Of a DNA stretch of 38,882 nt, positions 21,867 through 29,141 are shown piece after piece (position 1 is the first letter of the stretch; each line of letters begins with the position of its first letter). The notes under the pieces are model-generated. The model was not told the DNA's origin. It was given only the letters and a program-made list of their open reading frames with translations, and did not search any database. The position numbers and the translations under genes are program-made. This stretch comes from Intestinibacillus sp050255995 (GTDB taxonomy: Bacteria; Bacillota; Clostridia; Oscillospirales; Butyricicoccaceae). The stretch spans positions 1 through 38,882 of the forward strand of contig JBFWIM010000008.1 in NCBI GenBank assembly GCA_050255995.1. The letters run 5' to 3'.

Positions 21867-22490
21867 ATGCCTACAGTAAAGGTTTACAATATGGCCGGTC
21901 AGCAGACCGGTGAAATGGAACTGAACGCGGCTGTTTTCGGCATCGAGCCGAACAAGTCCGTTCTCCATGCGGCGGTCAAAAACTACCTCGCGAACAAGAG
22001 ACAGGGCACGCAGTCCACGCTGACCCGTGCTGAGGTTCGCGGCGGCGGCATCAAGCCGTGGCGGCAGAAGGGCACAGGCCGCGCCCGTCAGGGCTCCATC
22101 CGCTCTCCGCAGTGGACGCACGGCGGCATCGCGCTCGGCCCGAAGCCCCGTTCTTACAGCTACGCGCTGAACAAGAAGACCAAGCGTCTGGCGATGCTTT
22201 CCGCTCTGTCCGCGAAGGCGCTCGCCGGCGAGATTATCGTGGTGGACGGCCTGGACATGGGCGAAATCAAGACCAAGGTTTTCGCGCAGTTCCTGAAGAG
22301 CATCGAGTCCACCGGTAAGAGCCTGGTCGTCACCCCCGAGGTGCGCGCGAACGTCGTCAAGTCCGCGGCCAACATCCCGGGCGTCCGCACGACGATCTCC
22401 AGCACCCTGAATGTTTACGACATTCTGAACGCCGACAAGTTCATCATCGACAAGGCGGCGGTTGAGAAGCTCCAGGAGGTGTACGCATAA
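21867..22490 (+). CDS. rplD: 50S ribosomal protein L4 (uL4)
   Basis: 207 residues. L4 lines the nascent peptide exit tunnel; in E. coli it also represses its own operon by attenuation and translation block. Seen are the tunnel loop motifs LTRAEVRGGGIKPWRQKGTG, RARQGSIRSPQWTHGG, and the C-terminal domain ending in DKAAVEKLQEVYA. GGAGG lies 9 nt before the ATG. Its stop TAA shares a base with the rplW ATG (TAATG). It is the natural candidate for binding the S10 leader here. Confidence 0.99.
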   Translation: MPTVKVYNMAGQQTGEMELNAAVFGIEPNKSVLHAAVKNYLANKRQGTQSTLTRAEVRGGGIKPWRQKGTGRARQGSIRSPQWTHGGIALGPKPRSYSYALNKKTKRLAMLSALSAKALAGEIIVVDGLDMGEIKTKVFAQFLKSIESTGKSLVVTPEVRANVVKSAANIPGVRTTISSTLNVYDILNADKFIIDKAAVEKLQEVYA

Positions 22491-22783
22491 TGAAATTCGC
22501 ATATGACGTGATCCGCAGACCGATCATCACCGAGCGCTCCATGGAGGGCCTGGCTGATAACAAATACACCTTCGAAGTGGCACGCGGCGCGGGCAAGATT
22601 GAGATCAAGAAGGCCGTTGAGGAAATTTTCGGCGTAAAGGTCGCGAAGGTCAACACCATTAAGATCCCCGGCAAGTGGAAGCGTATGGGCGTCCACGTCG
22701 GCAAGCGTCCCGACATCAAGAAGGCGGTCGTCACCCTGACGCCCGACTCCAAGAAGATCGAGATCTTTGAGAACATGATCTAA
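22490..22783 (+). CDS. rplW: 50S ribosomal protein L23 (uL23)
   Basis: 97 residues. L23 sits at the tunnel exit and docks trigger factor and SRP. It shows DVIRRPIITERSMEGLADNK, YTFEVARGAGKIEIKKAVEE and FGVKVAKVNTI. AGGAGG within the end of rplD lies 10 nt before its ATG, and the TAATG overlap couples the two. A 291-nt gap without coding content follows, which is unusual at this place. Confidence 0.98.
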   Translation: MKFAYDVIRRPIITERSMEGLADNKYTFEVARGAGKIEIKKAVEEIFGVKVAKVNTIKIPGKWKRMGVHVGKRPDIKKAVVTLTPDSKKIEIFENMI

Positions 22784-23074
22784 CGACTGGCCTCCGGCCT
22801 CTAAGGGGGAATTCTTCCCCCTTAGATACGAAAAAAGTCTGTGGACTTTTTTCGATAACCCCCTCGCGCCCGCACAGCGGACGCGTTCCGGGACGCATGT
22901 CCCGGGGCAGCGGTGTTGTTTCACGGCAAAGCCGTGAAACAACGGAAAAAACGGAGGGGAATGCGCGCAGCGCTTTTTATGGGGAAAGAAAACCCCGACA
23001 ATAAACATTGCGGTACGCAGGGCGCCGTCAAAAGCGTCGCGTGCCCAAACATTTAAGGAGTTGAAACTACACAA
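22784..23074. repeat. Cluster of perfect hairpins between rplW and rplB, candidate dispersed repeat
   Basis: Four perfect inverted repeats follow each other: CTAAGGGGGAA/TTCCCCCTTAG (22801-22825, 3-nt loop), CGAAAAAAGTC/GACTTTTTTCG (22829-22854, 4-nt loop), CCGGGAC/GTCCCGG (22888-22905), and GTTGTTTCACGGC/GCCGTGAAACAAC (22915-22943, 3-nt loop). Then comes GCGC-GCA-GCGC with TTTTT (about 22964-22977) and GGGG..CCCC. No ORF. Such stacked palindromes resemble intergenic mobile repeats (MITE/REP type) more than a single protein-binding leader. Only one copy lies in this window, so the repeat nature is inference. Confidence 0.45.
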
Positions 23075-23908
23075 ATGGCGATCAAGACTTTCAACCCGAC
23101 AAGCCCGTCCAGAAGAAACATGACCGTTCTCTCCTATAAGGGACTGTCCAAGGTGAAACCGGAGAAGAGCCTCCTTGAAAAGCTCAAGAAGAACGCCGGC
23201 CGCAACAGCTACGGCCGCATCACCGTCCGTCATCAGGGCGGCGGTAACAAGCAGAAGTACCGTATCATCGACTTCAAGCGCCAGAAGATGGACGCCCCGG
23301 CGACCGTCCTGACCCTTGAGTACGATCCGAACCGCTCCGCGAACATCGCGCTCATCCAGTACGAGGACGGCGTCAAGGCCTACATCCTCGCGCCGGAAGG
23401 GCTCTCGATCGGCGACAGCGTGATTTCTTCCGCGGCTGCCGACATCAAGCCCGGCAACTGCCTGCCGATCGAGAACATCCCGGTCGGTACCATGATCCAC
23501 AACATCGAGCTGTATCCCGGCAAGGGCGCGCAGCTGGTCCGTTCCGCCGGCGTCGCAGCGCAGCTGATGGCGAAGGAGAACGGCATGGCGCAGGTTCGCC
23601 TGCCCTCCGGCGAAGTGCGTTATATCCGCCTCAACTGCAAGGCGACCATCGGCGTCGTCGGCAACGCGGATCATGCGAACGTGCAGATCGGTAAGGCCGG
23701 ACGTACCCGCCACATGGGTATCCGCCCGACTGTCCGCGGTTCCGTCATGAACCCCTGCGATCACCCGCACGGCGGCGGCGAGGGCAAGAGCCCGATCGGC
23801 CGTCCGTCTCCGGTCACCCCGTGGGGCAAGCCGGCGATGGGATACAAGACCCGTAAGAAGCATCACCGCACCGACAAGCAGATCGTTCGTCGTCGCAGCG
23901 GTAAGTAA
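23075..23908 (+). CDS. rplB: 50S ribosomal protein L2 (uL2)
   Basis: 277 residues, normal length. L2 is needed for subunit joining and peptidyl transferase activity. It shows the N-terminal MAIKTFNPTSPSRRNMTVLS, the KQKYRIIDFKRQK strand, and the C-terminal MNPCDHPHGGGEGKSPIGR with the conserved histidine. AAGGAG lies 14 nt before the ATG, longer than in its neighbours, which may follow from the inserted hairpin cluster upstream. Confidence 0.99.
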   Translation: MAIKTFNPTSPSRRNMTVLSYKGLSKVKPEKSLLEKLKKNAGRNSYGRITVRHQGGGNKQKYRIIDFKRQKMDAPATVLTLEYDPNRSANIALIQYEDGVKAYILAPEGLSIGDSVISSAAADIKPGNCLPIENIPVGTMIHNIELYPGKGAQLVRSAGVAAQLMAKENGMAQVRLPSGEVRYIRLNCKATIGVVGNADHANVQIGKAGRTRHMGIRPTVRGSVMNPCDHPHGGGEGKSPIGRPSPVTPWGKPAMGYKTRKKHHRTDKQIVRRRSGK

Positions 23909-23925
23909 GGAAGGAGTTAAACGTA

Positions 23926-24207
23926 ATGGGCAGAAGCGTAAAGAAAGGCCCTTTTGTGGCTCCCGAGCTGCTTAAAAGGGTTGTCGAAATGAACAAGAAG
24001 AGCGAGAAGAAGGTGCTCAAGACCTGGTCCAGAGCCTCCACCATTTTCCCGGACTTCGTGGGTCATACGTTTGCCGTGCACGACGGCAGAAAGCACGTCC
24101 CGGTTTATGTGACCGAGGACATGGTAGGTCACAAGCTGGGTGAGTTCGCCCCAACGCGTACCTACAGAGGTCATGCGGGCAGCAGAACCTCCAATAACGG
24201 TAAGTAA
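23926..24207 (+). CDS. rpsS: 30S ribosomal protein S19 (uS19)
   Basis: 93 residues. S19 is in the 30S head near the A-site tRNA and binds S13. It begins MGRSVKKGPFVAPELLKRV and carries KTWSRASTIFPDFVGHTFAV and KLGEFAPTRTYRGHAG, all conserved. AAGGAG precedes the ATG; the gap to rplB is 17 nt. Confidence 0.99.
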   Translation: MGRSVKKGPFVAPELLKRVVEMNKKSEKKVLKTWSRASTIFPDFVGHTFAVHDGRKHVPVYVTEDMVGHKLGEFAPTRTYRGHAGSRTSNNGK

Positions 24208-24225
24208 GGGGAGGGCAAAGAACAA

Positions 24226-24561
24226 ATGGAAGCTAAAGCTTATGTAAGAAACGTCCGAATTGCTCCTCGTAAGGTCAAGATCCTCTGTGACCTCATCCGC
24301 GGCAAGGACGCCGGCACGGCTGCAGCGATCATCATGAATACCCCGAAGGCGGCTTCGGAGATCATGATCAAGCTGCTCAAGAGCTGCGTTGCCAACGCGG
24401 AGAACAATCACAATATGGACACCGACAAGCTGTATGTCAGCCAGGTATTCGTAACGCCCGGCCCCGTCATGAAGCGCGTCATGCCGCGCGCGCAGGGCAG
24501 AGCGTTCCGCATCCTGAAGAGAACCTCTCATATCACGATGGTTCTCGCCGAAAAAGAATAA
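24226..24561 (+). CDS. rplV: 50S ribosomal protein L22 (uL22)
   Basis: 111 residues. L22 has a beta hairpin that reaches the narrow part of the exit tunnel and is a site of macrolide resistance changes. Seen are AYVRNVRIAPRKVKILCDLI, and VTPGPVMKRVMPRAQGRAFR followed by ILKRTSHITMVL. GGGGAGGG precedes the ATG; 18-nt gap to rpsS. Confidence 0.99.
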   Translation: MEAKAYVRNVRIAPRKVKILCDLIRGKDAGTAAAIIMNTPKAASEIMIKLLKSCVANAENNHNMDTDKLYVSQVFVTPGPVMKRVMPRAQGRAFRILKRTSHITMVLAEKE

Positions 24562-24576
24562 ACGAGGAGGGTAACA

Positions 24577-25380
24577 ATGGGCCAGAAAGTAAATCCGAAC
24601 GGTCTCCGTGTCGGCGTTATCAAGAATTGGGATTCCCGCTGGTTCGCCAAGGACAATCAGTTCGGCGACCTTCTCGTGGAAGACTACAAAATCCGTAAGT
24701 ACCTCAAGAAGCTGCTGTACGCCGCGGGCGTGCCGGCCATTGAGATTGAGCGCACCAGCAAGGACGTCAAGGTCATGATCCAGTGCGCGCGTCCGGGCCT
24801 CGTCATCGGCAGGGGCGGCGAAGATATCCAGAAGCTCGAAGCCGAGCTGTGCCGCATGATCGGCAAGCCTACCAAGGTTTCCATCATCGAGATCAAGAAC
24901 CCGGACACCAACGCGACCCTGGTCGCGGAGAACATTGCGCAGCAGCTCGAGAAGCGCATCGGCTTCCGCCGCGCGATGAAGCAGTGCATGGGCCGTGCGA
25001 TGCGCATGGGCGCCAAGGGCATCAAGACCTGCTGCTCCGGCCGTCTGGGCGGCGCGGAAATCGCCCGCACCGAGCACTACCATGAGGGCACCATCCCGCT
25101 GCAGACGCTGCGCGCGGATATCGATTACGGCTTCGCTGAGGCGAACACCACCTATGGCAAGATCGGCGTAAAGGTCTGGATCTACAAGGGTGAGGTTCTG
25201 CACGGCGGCCCGCGTCTGGGCCGTTCCATCGAGGCGCCGAAGCCGGCATTTGATCGCCGCGACCGCCGCGGCGACCGCCGTGATGACCGCCGTGGCGGCC
25301 GTCGCGACTTTGGCAACCGCAATGACCGTAATGGTAACGGCGAGCGCCGTGCACCCCGTCAGGAAGGAGGCAACCGCTAA
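24577..25380 (+). CDS. rpsC: 30S ribosomal protein S3 (uS3) with Arg/Asp-rich tail
   Basis: 267 residues. S3 binds the 30S head and forms part of the mRNA entry channel helicase with S4 and S5. It begins MGQKVNPNGLRVGVIKNWDS, contains a KH domain (RPGLVIGRGGEDIQKLE) and the conserved TTYGKIGVKVWIYKGE. The family usually ends near 215-225. Here about 40 extra residues, made of Arg/Asp/Gly/Asn repeats (DRRDRRGDRRDDRRGG type), follow. The tail codes are GC-rich and repetitive (CGCGACCGCCG). GAGGAGGG precedes the ATG; TAATG overlap with rplP. Confidence 0.98.
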   Translation: MGQKVNPNGLRVGVIKNWDSRWFAKDNQFGDLLVEDYKIRKYLKKLLYAAGVPAIEIERTSKDVKVMIQCARPGLVIGRGGEDIQKLEAELCRMIGKPTKVSIIEIKNPDTNATLVAENIAQQLEKRIGFRRAMKQCMGRAMRMGAKGIKTCCSGRLGGAEIARTEHYHEGTIPLQTLRADIDYGFAEANTTYGKIGVKVWIYKGEVLHGGPRLGRSIEAPKPAFDRRDRRGDRRDDRRGGRRDFGNRNDRNGNGERRAPRQEGGNR

Positions 25381-25808
25381 TGCTGCTCCCTAAGAGAGTA
25401 AAATATCGTCGCGTGCATCGCGGCCGCCTGAAGGGCAAGGCTACCCGTGGCAACTTCGTTTCCCACGGCGAGTTCGGCCTGCAGGCCACTGAGCCGGCCT
25501 GGATCACCTCCAACCAGATCGAGGCCGCCCGTATCGCCATGACCCGCTATATCAAGCGCGGCGGTCAGGTTTGGATCAAGATTTTCCCGGATAAGCCGGT
25601 TACCGAGAAGCCGGCCGAGACCCGAATGGGTTCCGGTAAGGGCTCCCCGGAGTACTGGGTCGCAGTCGTCAAGCCGGGCCGCGTTCTGTTTGAGATCGCC
25701 GGCGTGCCGGAGGAGACCGCGCGTGAGGCGCTGCGTCTCGCCAGCCACAAGCTGCCCGTCAAGACGAAGTTCGTCCAGCGAGAGACCAAGATTGGTGGTG
25801 AAGAATGA
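25380..25808 (+). CDS. rplP: 50S ribosomal protein L16 (uL16)
   Basis: 142 residues. L16 organises the A site and central protuberance. It begins MLLPKRVKYRRVHRGRLKGK and carries the conserved TRYIKRGGQVWIKIFPDKPV and RMGSGKGSPEYWVAVVKPGR. AAGGAGG inside the end of rpsC serves as ribosome binding site; start and upstream stop share one base, and its stop overlaps rpmC, so translation of the three is coupled. Confidence 0.99.
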   Translation: MLLPKRVKYRRVHRGRLKGKATRGNFVSHGEFGLQATEPAWITSNQIEAARIAMTRYIKRGGQVWIKIFPDKPVTEKPAETRMGSGKGSPEYWVAVVKPGRVLFEIAGVPEETAREALRLASHKLPVKTKFVQRETKIGGEE

Positions 25809-26008
25809 TGAAGGCAAACGAGATTAGAGAGATGACGGTCGAAGAGCTGACCAATAAGCTCGCAGACCTGAAGAAGGACCTGTTTAACCTCAGACTTCAG
25901 CATGCTACCAACCAGCTTGACAACCCGATGCAGATCACGGTGGTCAAGCGTGATATCGCAAGAGTGAACACCGTGCTGCGTGAGCGCGAGCTCGCGGCCA
26001 AGGCGTAA
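25805..26008 (+). CDS. rpmC: 50S ribosomal protein L29 (uL29)
   Basis: 67 residues. L29 is a small helical protein at the tunnel exit beside L23. It shows KANEIREMTVEELTNKLADL and KKDLFNLRLQHATNQLDNP. Two ATG codons lie in tandem (25805 and 25808); the first overlaps the rplP stop (ATGA) and is chosen, the second differs by one residue. GGTGGTG in the end of rplP is the only ribosome binding site. Confidence 0.97.
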   Translation: MMKANEIREMTVEELTNKLADLKKDLFNLRLQHATNQLDNPMQITVVKRDIARVNTVLRERELAAKA

Positions 26009-26023
26009 GGGAGGTAAGCGAAG

Positions 26024-26281
26024 TTGAACGAGAGAGCGTTCCGTAAGACCCGCGTCGGCAAGGTCGTTTCCGACAAAATGGATAAGACGATCGTCGTTGC
26101 GGTTGAGGACAGAATCCAGCACCCGCTGTATAAGAAAATTATGAAGAACACCTATAAGCTCAAGGCGCACGACGAAAATAACGAGTGCGGCATCGGCGAT
26201 AAGGTGCGCGTGATGGAGACCCGCCCGTTGTCCAAGGACAAGAGATGGCGCCTGGTCGAGATCATCGAGAAGGCGAAGTAA
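26024..26281 (+). CDS. rpsQ: 30S ribosomal protein S17 (uS17), TTG start
   Basis: 85 residues. S17 is a primary binder of the 30S body. It shows RKTRVGKVVSDKMDKTIVVA, RIQHPLYKKIMKNTYKLKAH and CGIGDKVRVMETRPLSKDKR. The reading frame up to NERAFRK is conserved, but no ATG or GTG lies there; TTG at 26024 with GGGAGG 9 nt upstream (26009-26014) is the start. A weak start codon may lower expression, or may match autoregulation. Confidence 0.97.
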   Translation: MNERAFRKTRVGKVVSDKMDKTIVVAVEDRIQHPLYKKIMKNTYKLKAHDENNECGIGDKVRVMETRPLSKDKRWRLVEIIEKAK

Positions 26282-26293
26282 GGAGGAGAACAC

Positions 26294-26662
26294 ATGATTC
26301 AGCAGGAAACTTACCTGCGCGCGGCGGACAACAGCGGCGCGAAGGAGCTCAAGTGCATCCGTGTTCTCGGCGGCTCCACCCGTAAATACGGTAACATCGG
26401 CGATGTAATCGTATGCTCGGTTCGCAAGGCGGCCCCGGGCGGCGGCGTTAAGAAGGGCGATGTGGTTAAGGCTGTCATCGTCCGCACCGTCAAGGGCCTG
26501 CGCCGTGCGGACGGCAGCTACATCCGCTTTGACGAGAATGCGGCAGTCATCATCAGAGACGATAAAAACCCCCGCGGCACCCGTATCTTCGGGCCTGTCG
26601 CGCGTGAGCTGCGTGACAAGGATTATATGAAGATCCTGTCACTGGCTCCGGAAGTACTGTAA
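26294..26662 (+). CDS. rplN: 50S ribosomal protein L14 (uL14)
   Basis: 122 residues, exact family length. L14 forms an intersubunit bridge with 16S rRNA and binds RsfS and L19. It begins MIQQETYLRAADNSGAKELK and carries KGDVVKAVIVRTVKGLRRAD and the conserved GTRIFGPVARELRDKDYMKI. AAGGAGGAG precedes the ATG at normal spacing; 12-nt gap to rpsQ. Confidence 0.99.
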   Translation: MIQQETYLRAADNSGAKELKCIRVLGGSTRKYGNIGDVIVCSVRKAAPGGGVKKGDVVKAVIVRTVKGLRRADGSYIRFDENAAVIIRDDKNPRGTRIFGPVARELRDKDYMKILSLAPEVL

Positions 26663-26677
26663 GGAGGTCGCCTAAGA

Positions 26678-26995
26678 ATGAATACACTGCATCTGAAAAA
26701 GGGCGACACAGCAGTCGTCCTCTCCGGCAAGGAGAAGGGCAAGCGCGGCAAGGTCATGAGCGTTGACCCGAAGAAGGGCATGGTTGTCCTCGAGGGCATC
26801 AACTTTGTCACCTGCCACCAGAAGCCACGCCGCCAGGGCGAGGCAGGCGGCATCGTCAAGCGCGAGGCGGCGCTGCGCGCGAGCAAGGTTATGCGCGTAT
26901 GCACGACCTGCGACAAGCCGACCCGCCCGGCGCACAAGGTGCTCGAAAGCGGCGCGAAAGTGACCGTTTGCAAGCACTGCGGCGCGGAAATTTAA
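26678..26995 (+). CDS. rplX: 50S ribosomal protein L24 (uL24), zinc-ribbon form
   Basis: 105 residues. L24 starts 50S assembly. The KOW motif lies at about residues 8-35 (KKGDTAVVLSGKEKGKRGKV). The C-terminal half has two CxxC pairs, Cys75/Cys78 (VCTTCDKPTRP) and Cys98/Cys101 (VCKHCGAEI), which would bind zinc, as in many bacterial L24 proteins. AAGGAGG precedes the ATG; 15-nt gap to rplN. Confidence 0.98.
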   Translation: MNTLHLKKGDTAVVLSGKEKGKRGKVMSVDPKKGMVVLEGINFVTCHQKPRRQGEAGGIVKREAALRASKVMRVCTTCDKPTRPAHKVLESGAKVTVCKHCGAEI

Positions 26996-27014
26996 GAGGA
27001 GGTAAACTGAAATC

Positions 27015-27557
27015 ATGCCTAGACTGAAAGACAAGTATGTAAGTGAAGTTGCACCTGCTCTTATGAAGAAGTTCACTTACAAGTCTCCCATGCAGATTCC
27101 GAAGCTCGACAAGATTGTCGTCAACGTCGGCTGCGGCAAGGAGGCGAACGGCAATCCGAAGGTGATTGAGTCGGTTGTCCGTGATATTACCGCCATCACC
27201 GGCCAGAAGGCTGTTGTCACCACCGCAAAGAAGTCTGTCGCGAACTTTAAGCTCCGCGAGGGCATGCCGGTTGGCGTCAAGGTCACGCTGCGCTCCGATA
27301 AAATGTGGGAGTTCCTCGACCGTCTGTTCAACGTTGCGCTGCCCCGCGTCCGCGACTTCCGCGGCATCAACGGCGACGCATTTGACGGCCGCGGCAACTA
27401 CGCGTTCGGCCTCAAGGAGCAGCTGATTTTCCCCGAGATCGAGTACGACCAGATCGACAAGATCCGCGGCATGGACATCATCATCTGCACCACCGCGCAG
27501 ACCGATGAGGAAGCAAAAGAGCTGCTCACCCTGATGGGCGCGCCGTTCGAGAAGTAA
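27015..27557 (+). CDS. rplE: 50S ribosomal protein L5 (uL5)
   Basis: 180 residues, normal length. L5 binds 5S rRNA and contacts the P-site tRNA. It shows SPMQIPKLDKIVVNVGCGKE, FKLREGMPVGVKVTLRSDKM, LPRVRDFRGINGDAFDGRGN, and YAFGLKEQLIFPEIEYDQID. GAGGAGG lies about 10 nt before the ATG; 19-nt gap to rplX. Confidence 0.99.
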   Translation: MPRLKDKYVSEVAPALMKKFTYKSPMQIPKLDKIVVNVGCGKEANGNPKVIESVVRDITAITGQKAVVTTAKKSVANFKLREGMPVGVKVTLRSDKMWEFLDRLFNVALPRVRDFRGINGDAFDGRGNYAFGLKEQLIFPEIEYDQIDKIRGMDIIICTTAQTDEEAKELLTLMGAPFEK

Positions 27558-27573
27558 GGAGGAGAATTCTAAC

Positions 27574-27759
27574 ATGGCTAAGAAGGCAATGGTACTCAAG
27601 CAGCAGAAGACTCCGAAATTCTCTACCCGCGCGTACAACCGCTGCAAGATCTGCGGCCGTCCGCATGCTTATCTGCGCGACTACGGCGTCTGCCGTATCT
27701 GCTTCCGCGAGCTGGCTTACAAGGGCCAGATCCCGGGCGTGCGCAAGGCGTCCTGGTAA
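27574..27759 (+). CDS. rpsZ: 30S ribosomal protein S14 type Z (uS14, zinc form)
   Basis: 61 residues. S14 sits in the 30S head. This is the short zinc-binding form with Cys24, Cys27, Cys40 and Cys43 (NRCKICGRP and GVCRICFRE), and the typical end GQIPGVRKASW. AAGGAGGAG precedes the ATG; 16-nt gap to rplE. A 409-nt gap follows, which breaks the operon before rpsH. Confidence 0.99.
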   Translation: MAKKAMVLKQQKTPKFSTRAYNRCKICGRPHAYLRDYGVCRICFRELAYKGQIPGVRKASW

Positions 27760-27775
27760 TCCGGGAAGCTGCTTA

Positions 27776-27814
27776 TCCCGTCAAAAAAGTTCTACACAGA
27801 GCGTTTTGACGGGA
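27776..27814. other. Hairpin after rpsZ
   Basis: TCCCGTCAAAA (27776-27786) pairs perfectly with TTTTGACGGGA (27804-27814) around a 17-nt loop. It is followed by A residues, not T, so it is not a standard terminator on the plus strand. It may protect the 3' end of the upstream mRNA or be a processing site. Confidence 0.5.
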
Positions 27815-27854
27815 AAAAGCGCGGAATCTTTTGCGAAATCAAGCATAATGATGC

Positions 27855-27884
27855 TTGTGAACCGGGTAAAAAGCGTGTTATAAT
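27855..27884 (+). promoter_or_regulatory. Internal promoter upstream of rpsH
   Basis: TTGTGA (27855-27860), 18-nt spacer ending in TG-T, then a consensus TATAAT (27879-27884). The extended -10 makes it a strong internal promoter in the spc part of the cluster. Confidence 0.7.
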
Positions 27885-27889
27885 AGATA

Positions 27890-28168
27890 TAATCGCGATC
27901 TATTCGGCACATGCCTGCGTACCTCGCGGGCAAAACAAATACGATTATAATGAATTGTTGGTCCGCCGGGGGGCGGACTGACAATTTGTTGTACCTTTCC
28001 CGCGTCCGCCCCCCGGGCGGGCTGCCCCACGCCGCTGTCCGTAGAAAGGCTACGGCAGTGTATAGAAAAGTGGAGGGCAAACAGGCCAATCAGGGAACCC
28101 CGGGTGGTGCCGGGATGCCCGCAGATTGCTGCACTACCCTCAAACTTCTAGTAAAGGAGATAGCATTT
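27890..28168 (+). other. Structured, non-coding leader of rpsH
   Basis: About 280 nt from the internal promoter to rpsH. Hairpins: TGCCTGCG..CGCGGGCA (27912-27932); AATTGT-TG-GTCCGCC..GGCGGAC-TG-ACAATT (27953-27986); GCTGTCCGTAG..CTACGGCAG (28034-28057); CCCGG..CCGGG near 28100. Frames open through it lack start signals. It may be an S8-type control leader or an inserted repeat. Confidence 0.45.
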
Positions 28169-28567
28169 ATGCAGATCACTGATCCCATCGCGGATATGCT
28201 GACCCGCATCCGTAACGCGGGCTCCGCACGTCACGAGAGTGTTGACGTCCCGGCGTCCAAGATGAAGAAGGCCATCGCGCAGATTCTCCAGGAGGAAGGC
28301 TACATCAAGAACTTCCAGCTGGTGGACGACGGCGCGCAGGGCCTTATTCGCGTCACCCTGAAGTATCAGGCAGGCCGCAGCCAGGCAATTTCCGGCCTGA
28401 AGCGCGTGTCCAAGCCCGGCCTGCGTGTATACGCCGGCTCGCAGGAGCTTCCCAAGGTTCTGCACGGCCTCGGCATTGCGATCGTTTCCACGTCCAAGGG
28501 CATTATGACCGACAAGAAGGCTCGCGAGCTGAACGTCGGCGGTGAAGTCCTGGCGTTCGTTTGGTAA
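28169..28567 (+). CDS. rpsH: 30S ribosomal protein S8 (uS8)
   Basis: 132 residues, normal length. S8 is a primary 16S rRNA binder and in E. coli the repressor of the spc operon. It begins MQITDPIADMLTRIRNAGSA and carries SKPGLRVYAG and the C-terminal IVSTSKGIMTDKKARELNVG. AAGGAG at 28154-28159 lies 9 nt upstream of this ATG. The frame is open up to 27911, but nothing there looks like S8. Confidence 0.99.
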   Translation: MQITDPIADMLTRIRNAGSARHESVDVPASKMKKAIAQILQEEGYIKNFQLVDDGAQGLIRVTLKYQAGRSQAISGLKRVSKPGLRVYAGSQELPKVLHGLGIAIVSTSKGIMTDKKARELNVGGEVLAFVW

Positions 28568-28579
28568 GGAGGGTATACC

Positions 28580-29125
28580 ATGTCTAGAATTGGCAGAATG
28601 CCCATTGCCATCCCCGCCGGTGTCACTGTGACCCAGGACGGCAATGTGCTGACCGTCAAGGGCGCGAAGGCGACCCTGACGCGTGAAATTCATCCGAATA
28701 TGACAGTAACGATCGAAGGCGGCGAGATCCTTGTCACCCGCCCGAACGATCTGAAGCAAAACCGTGCCTTGCACGGCCTGACCCGCAGCCTGATCAACAA
28801 CATGGTCGTGGGCGTCACCGAGGGCTTCAAGAAGGAGTTGCAGGTAAACGGCGTCGGCTACCGTGTCGCCAAGCAGGGGAGCGATCTGGTTATGAACCTG
28901 GGCTATTCGCATCAGGTTACGGTCTCGGAAATCGACGGCATCACCATCGACGTACCGAGCCCGAACAGCATCATCATCTCCGGCCCTGACAAGCAGAAGG
29001 TTGGCCAGTTCGCGGCGGAAGTCCGCGAAAAGCGCCCGCCGGAGCCGTATAAGGGCAAGGGTATCAAGTATGCCAACGAGGTCATTCGCCGCAAGGAAGG
29101 CAAGACCGGCGGTAAGAAGAAGTAA
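28580..29125 (+). CDS. rplF: 50S ribosomal protein L6 (uL6)
   Basis: 181 residues. L6 lies near the sarcin-ricin loop and the factor binding site. It begins MSRIGRMPIAIPAGVTVTQD, with LTRSLINNMVVGVTEGFKKE in the first repeat and the signature PPEPYKGKGIKYANEVIRRK at the end. AAGGAGGG precedes the ATG; 12-nt gap to rpsH. Confidence 0.99.
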   Translation: MSRIGRMPIAIPAGVTVTQDGNVLTVKGAKATLTREIHPNMTVTIEGGEILVTRPNDLKQNRALHGLTRSLINNMVVGVTEGFKKELQVNGVGYRVAKQGSDLVMNLGYSHQVTVSEIDGITIDVPSPNSIIISGPDKQKVGQFAAEVREKRPPEPYKGKGIKYANEVIRRKEGKTGGKKK

Positions 29126-29141
29126 AGGAAGGTGTGCCTAA

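Noticed and set aside
22415..23866. 483-codon minus-strand frame across rplW, the hairpin cluster and rplB
   Set aside because: Same kind of shadow frame; no start signals, no recognisable product.
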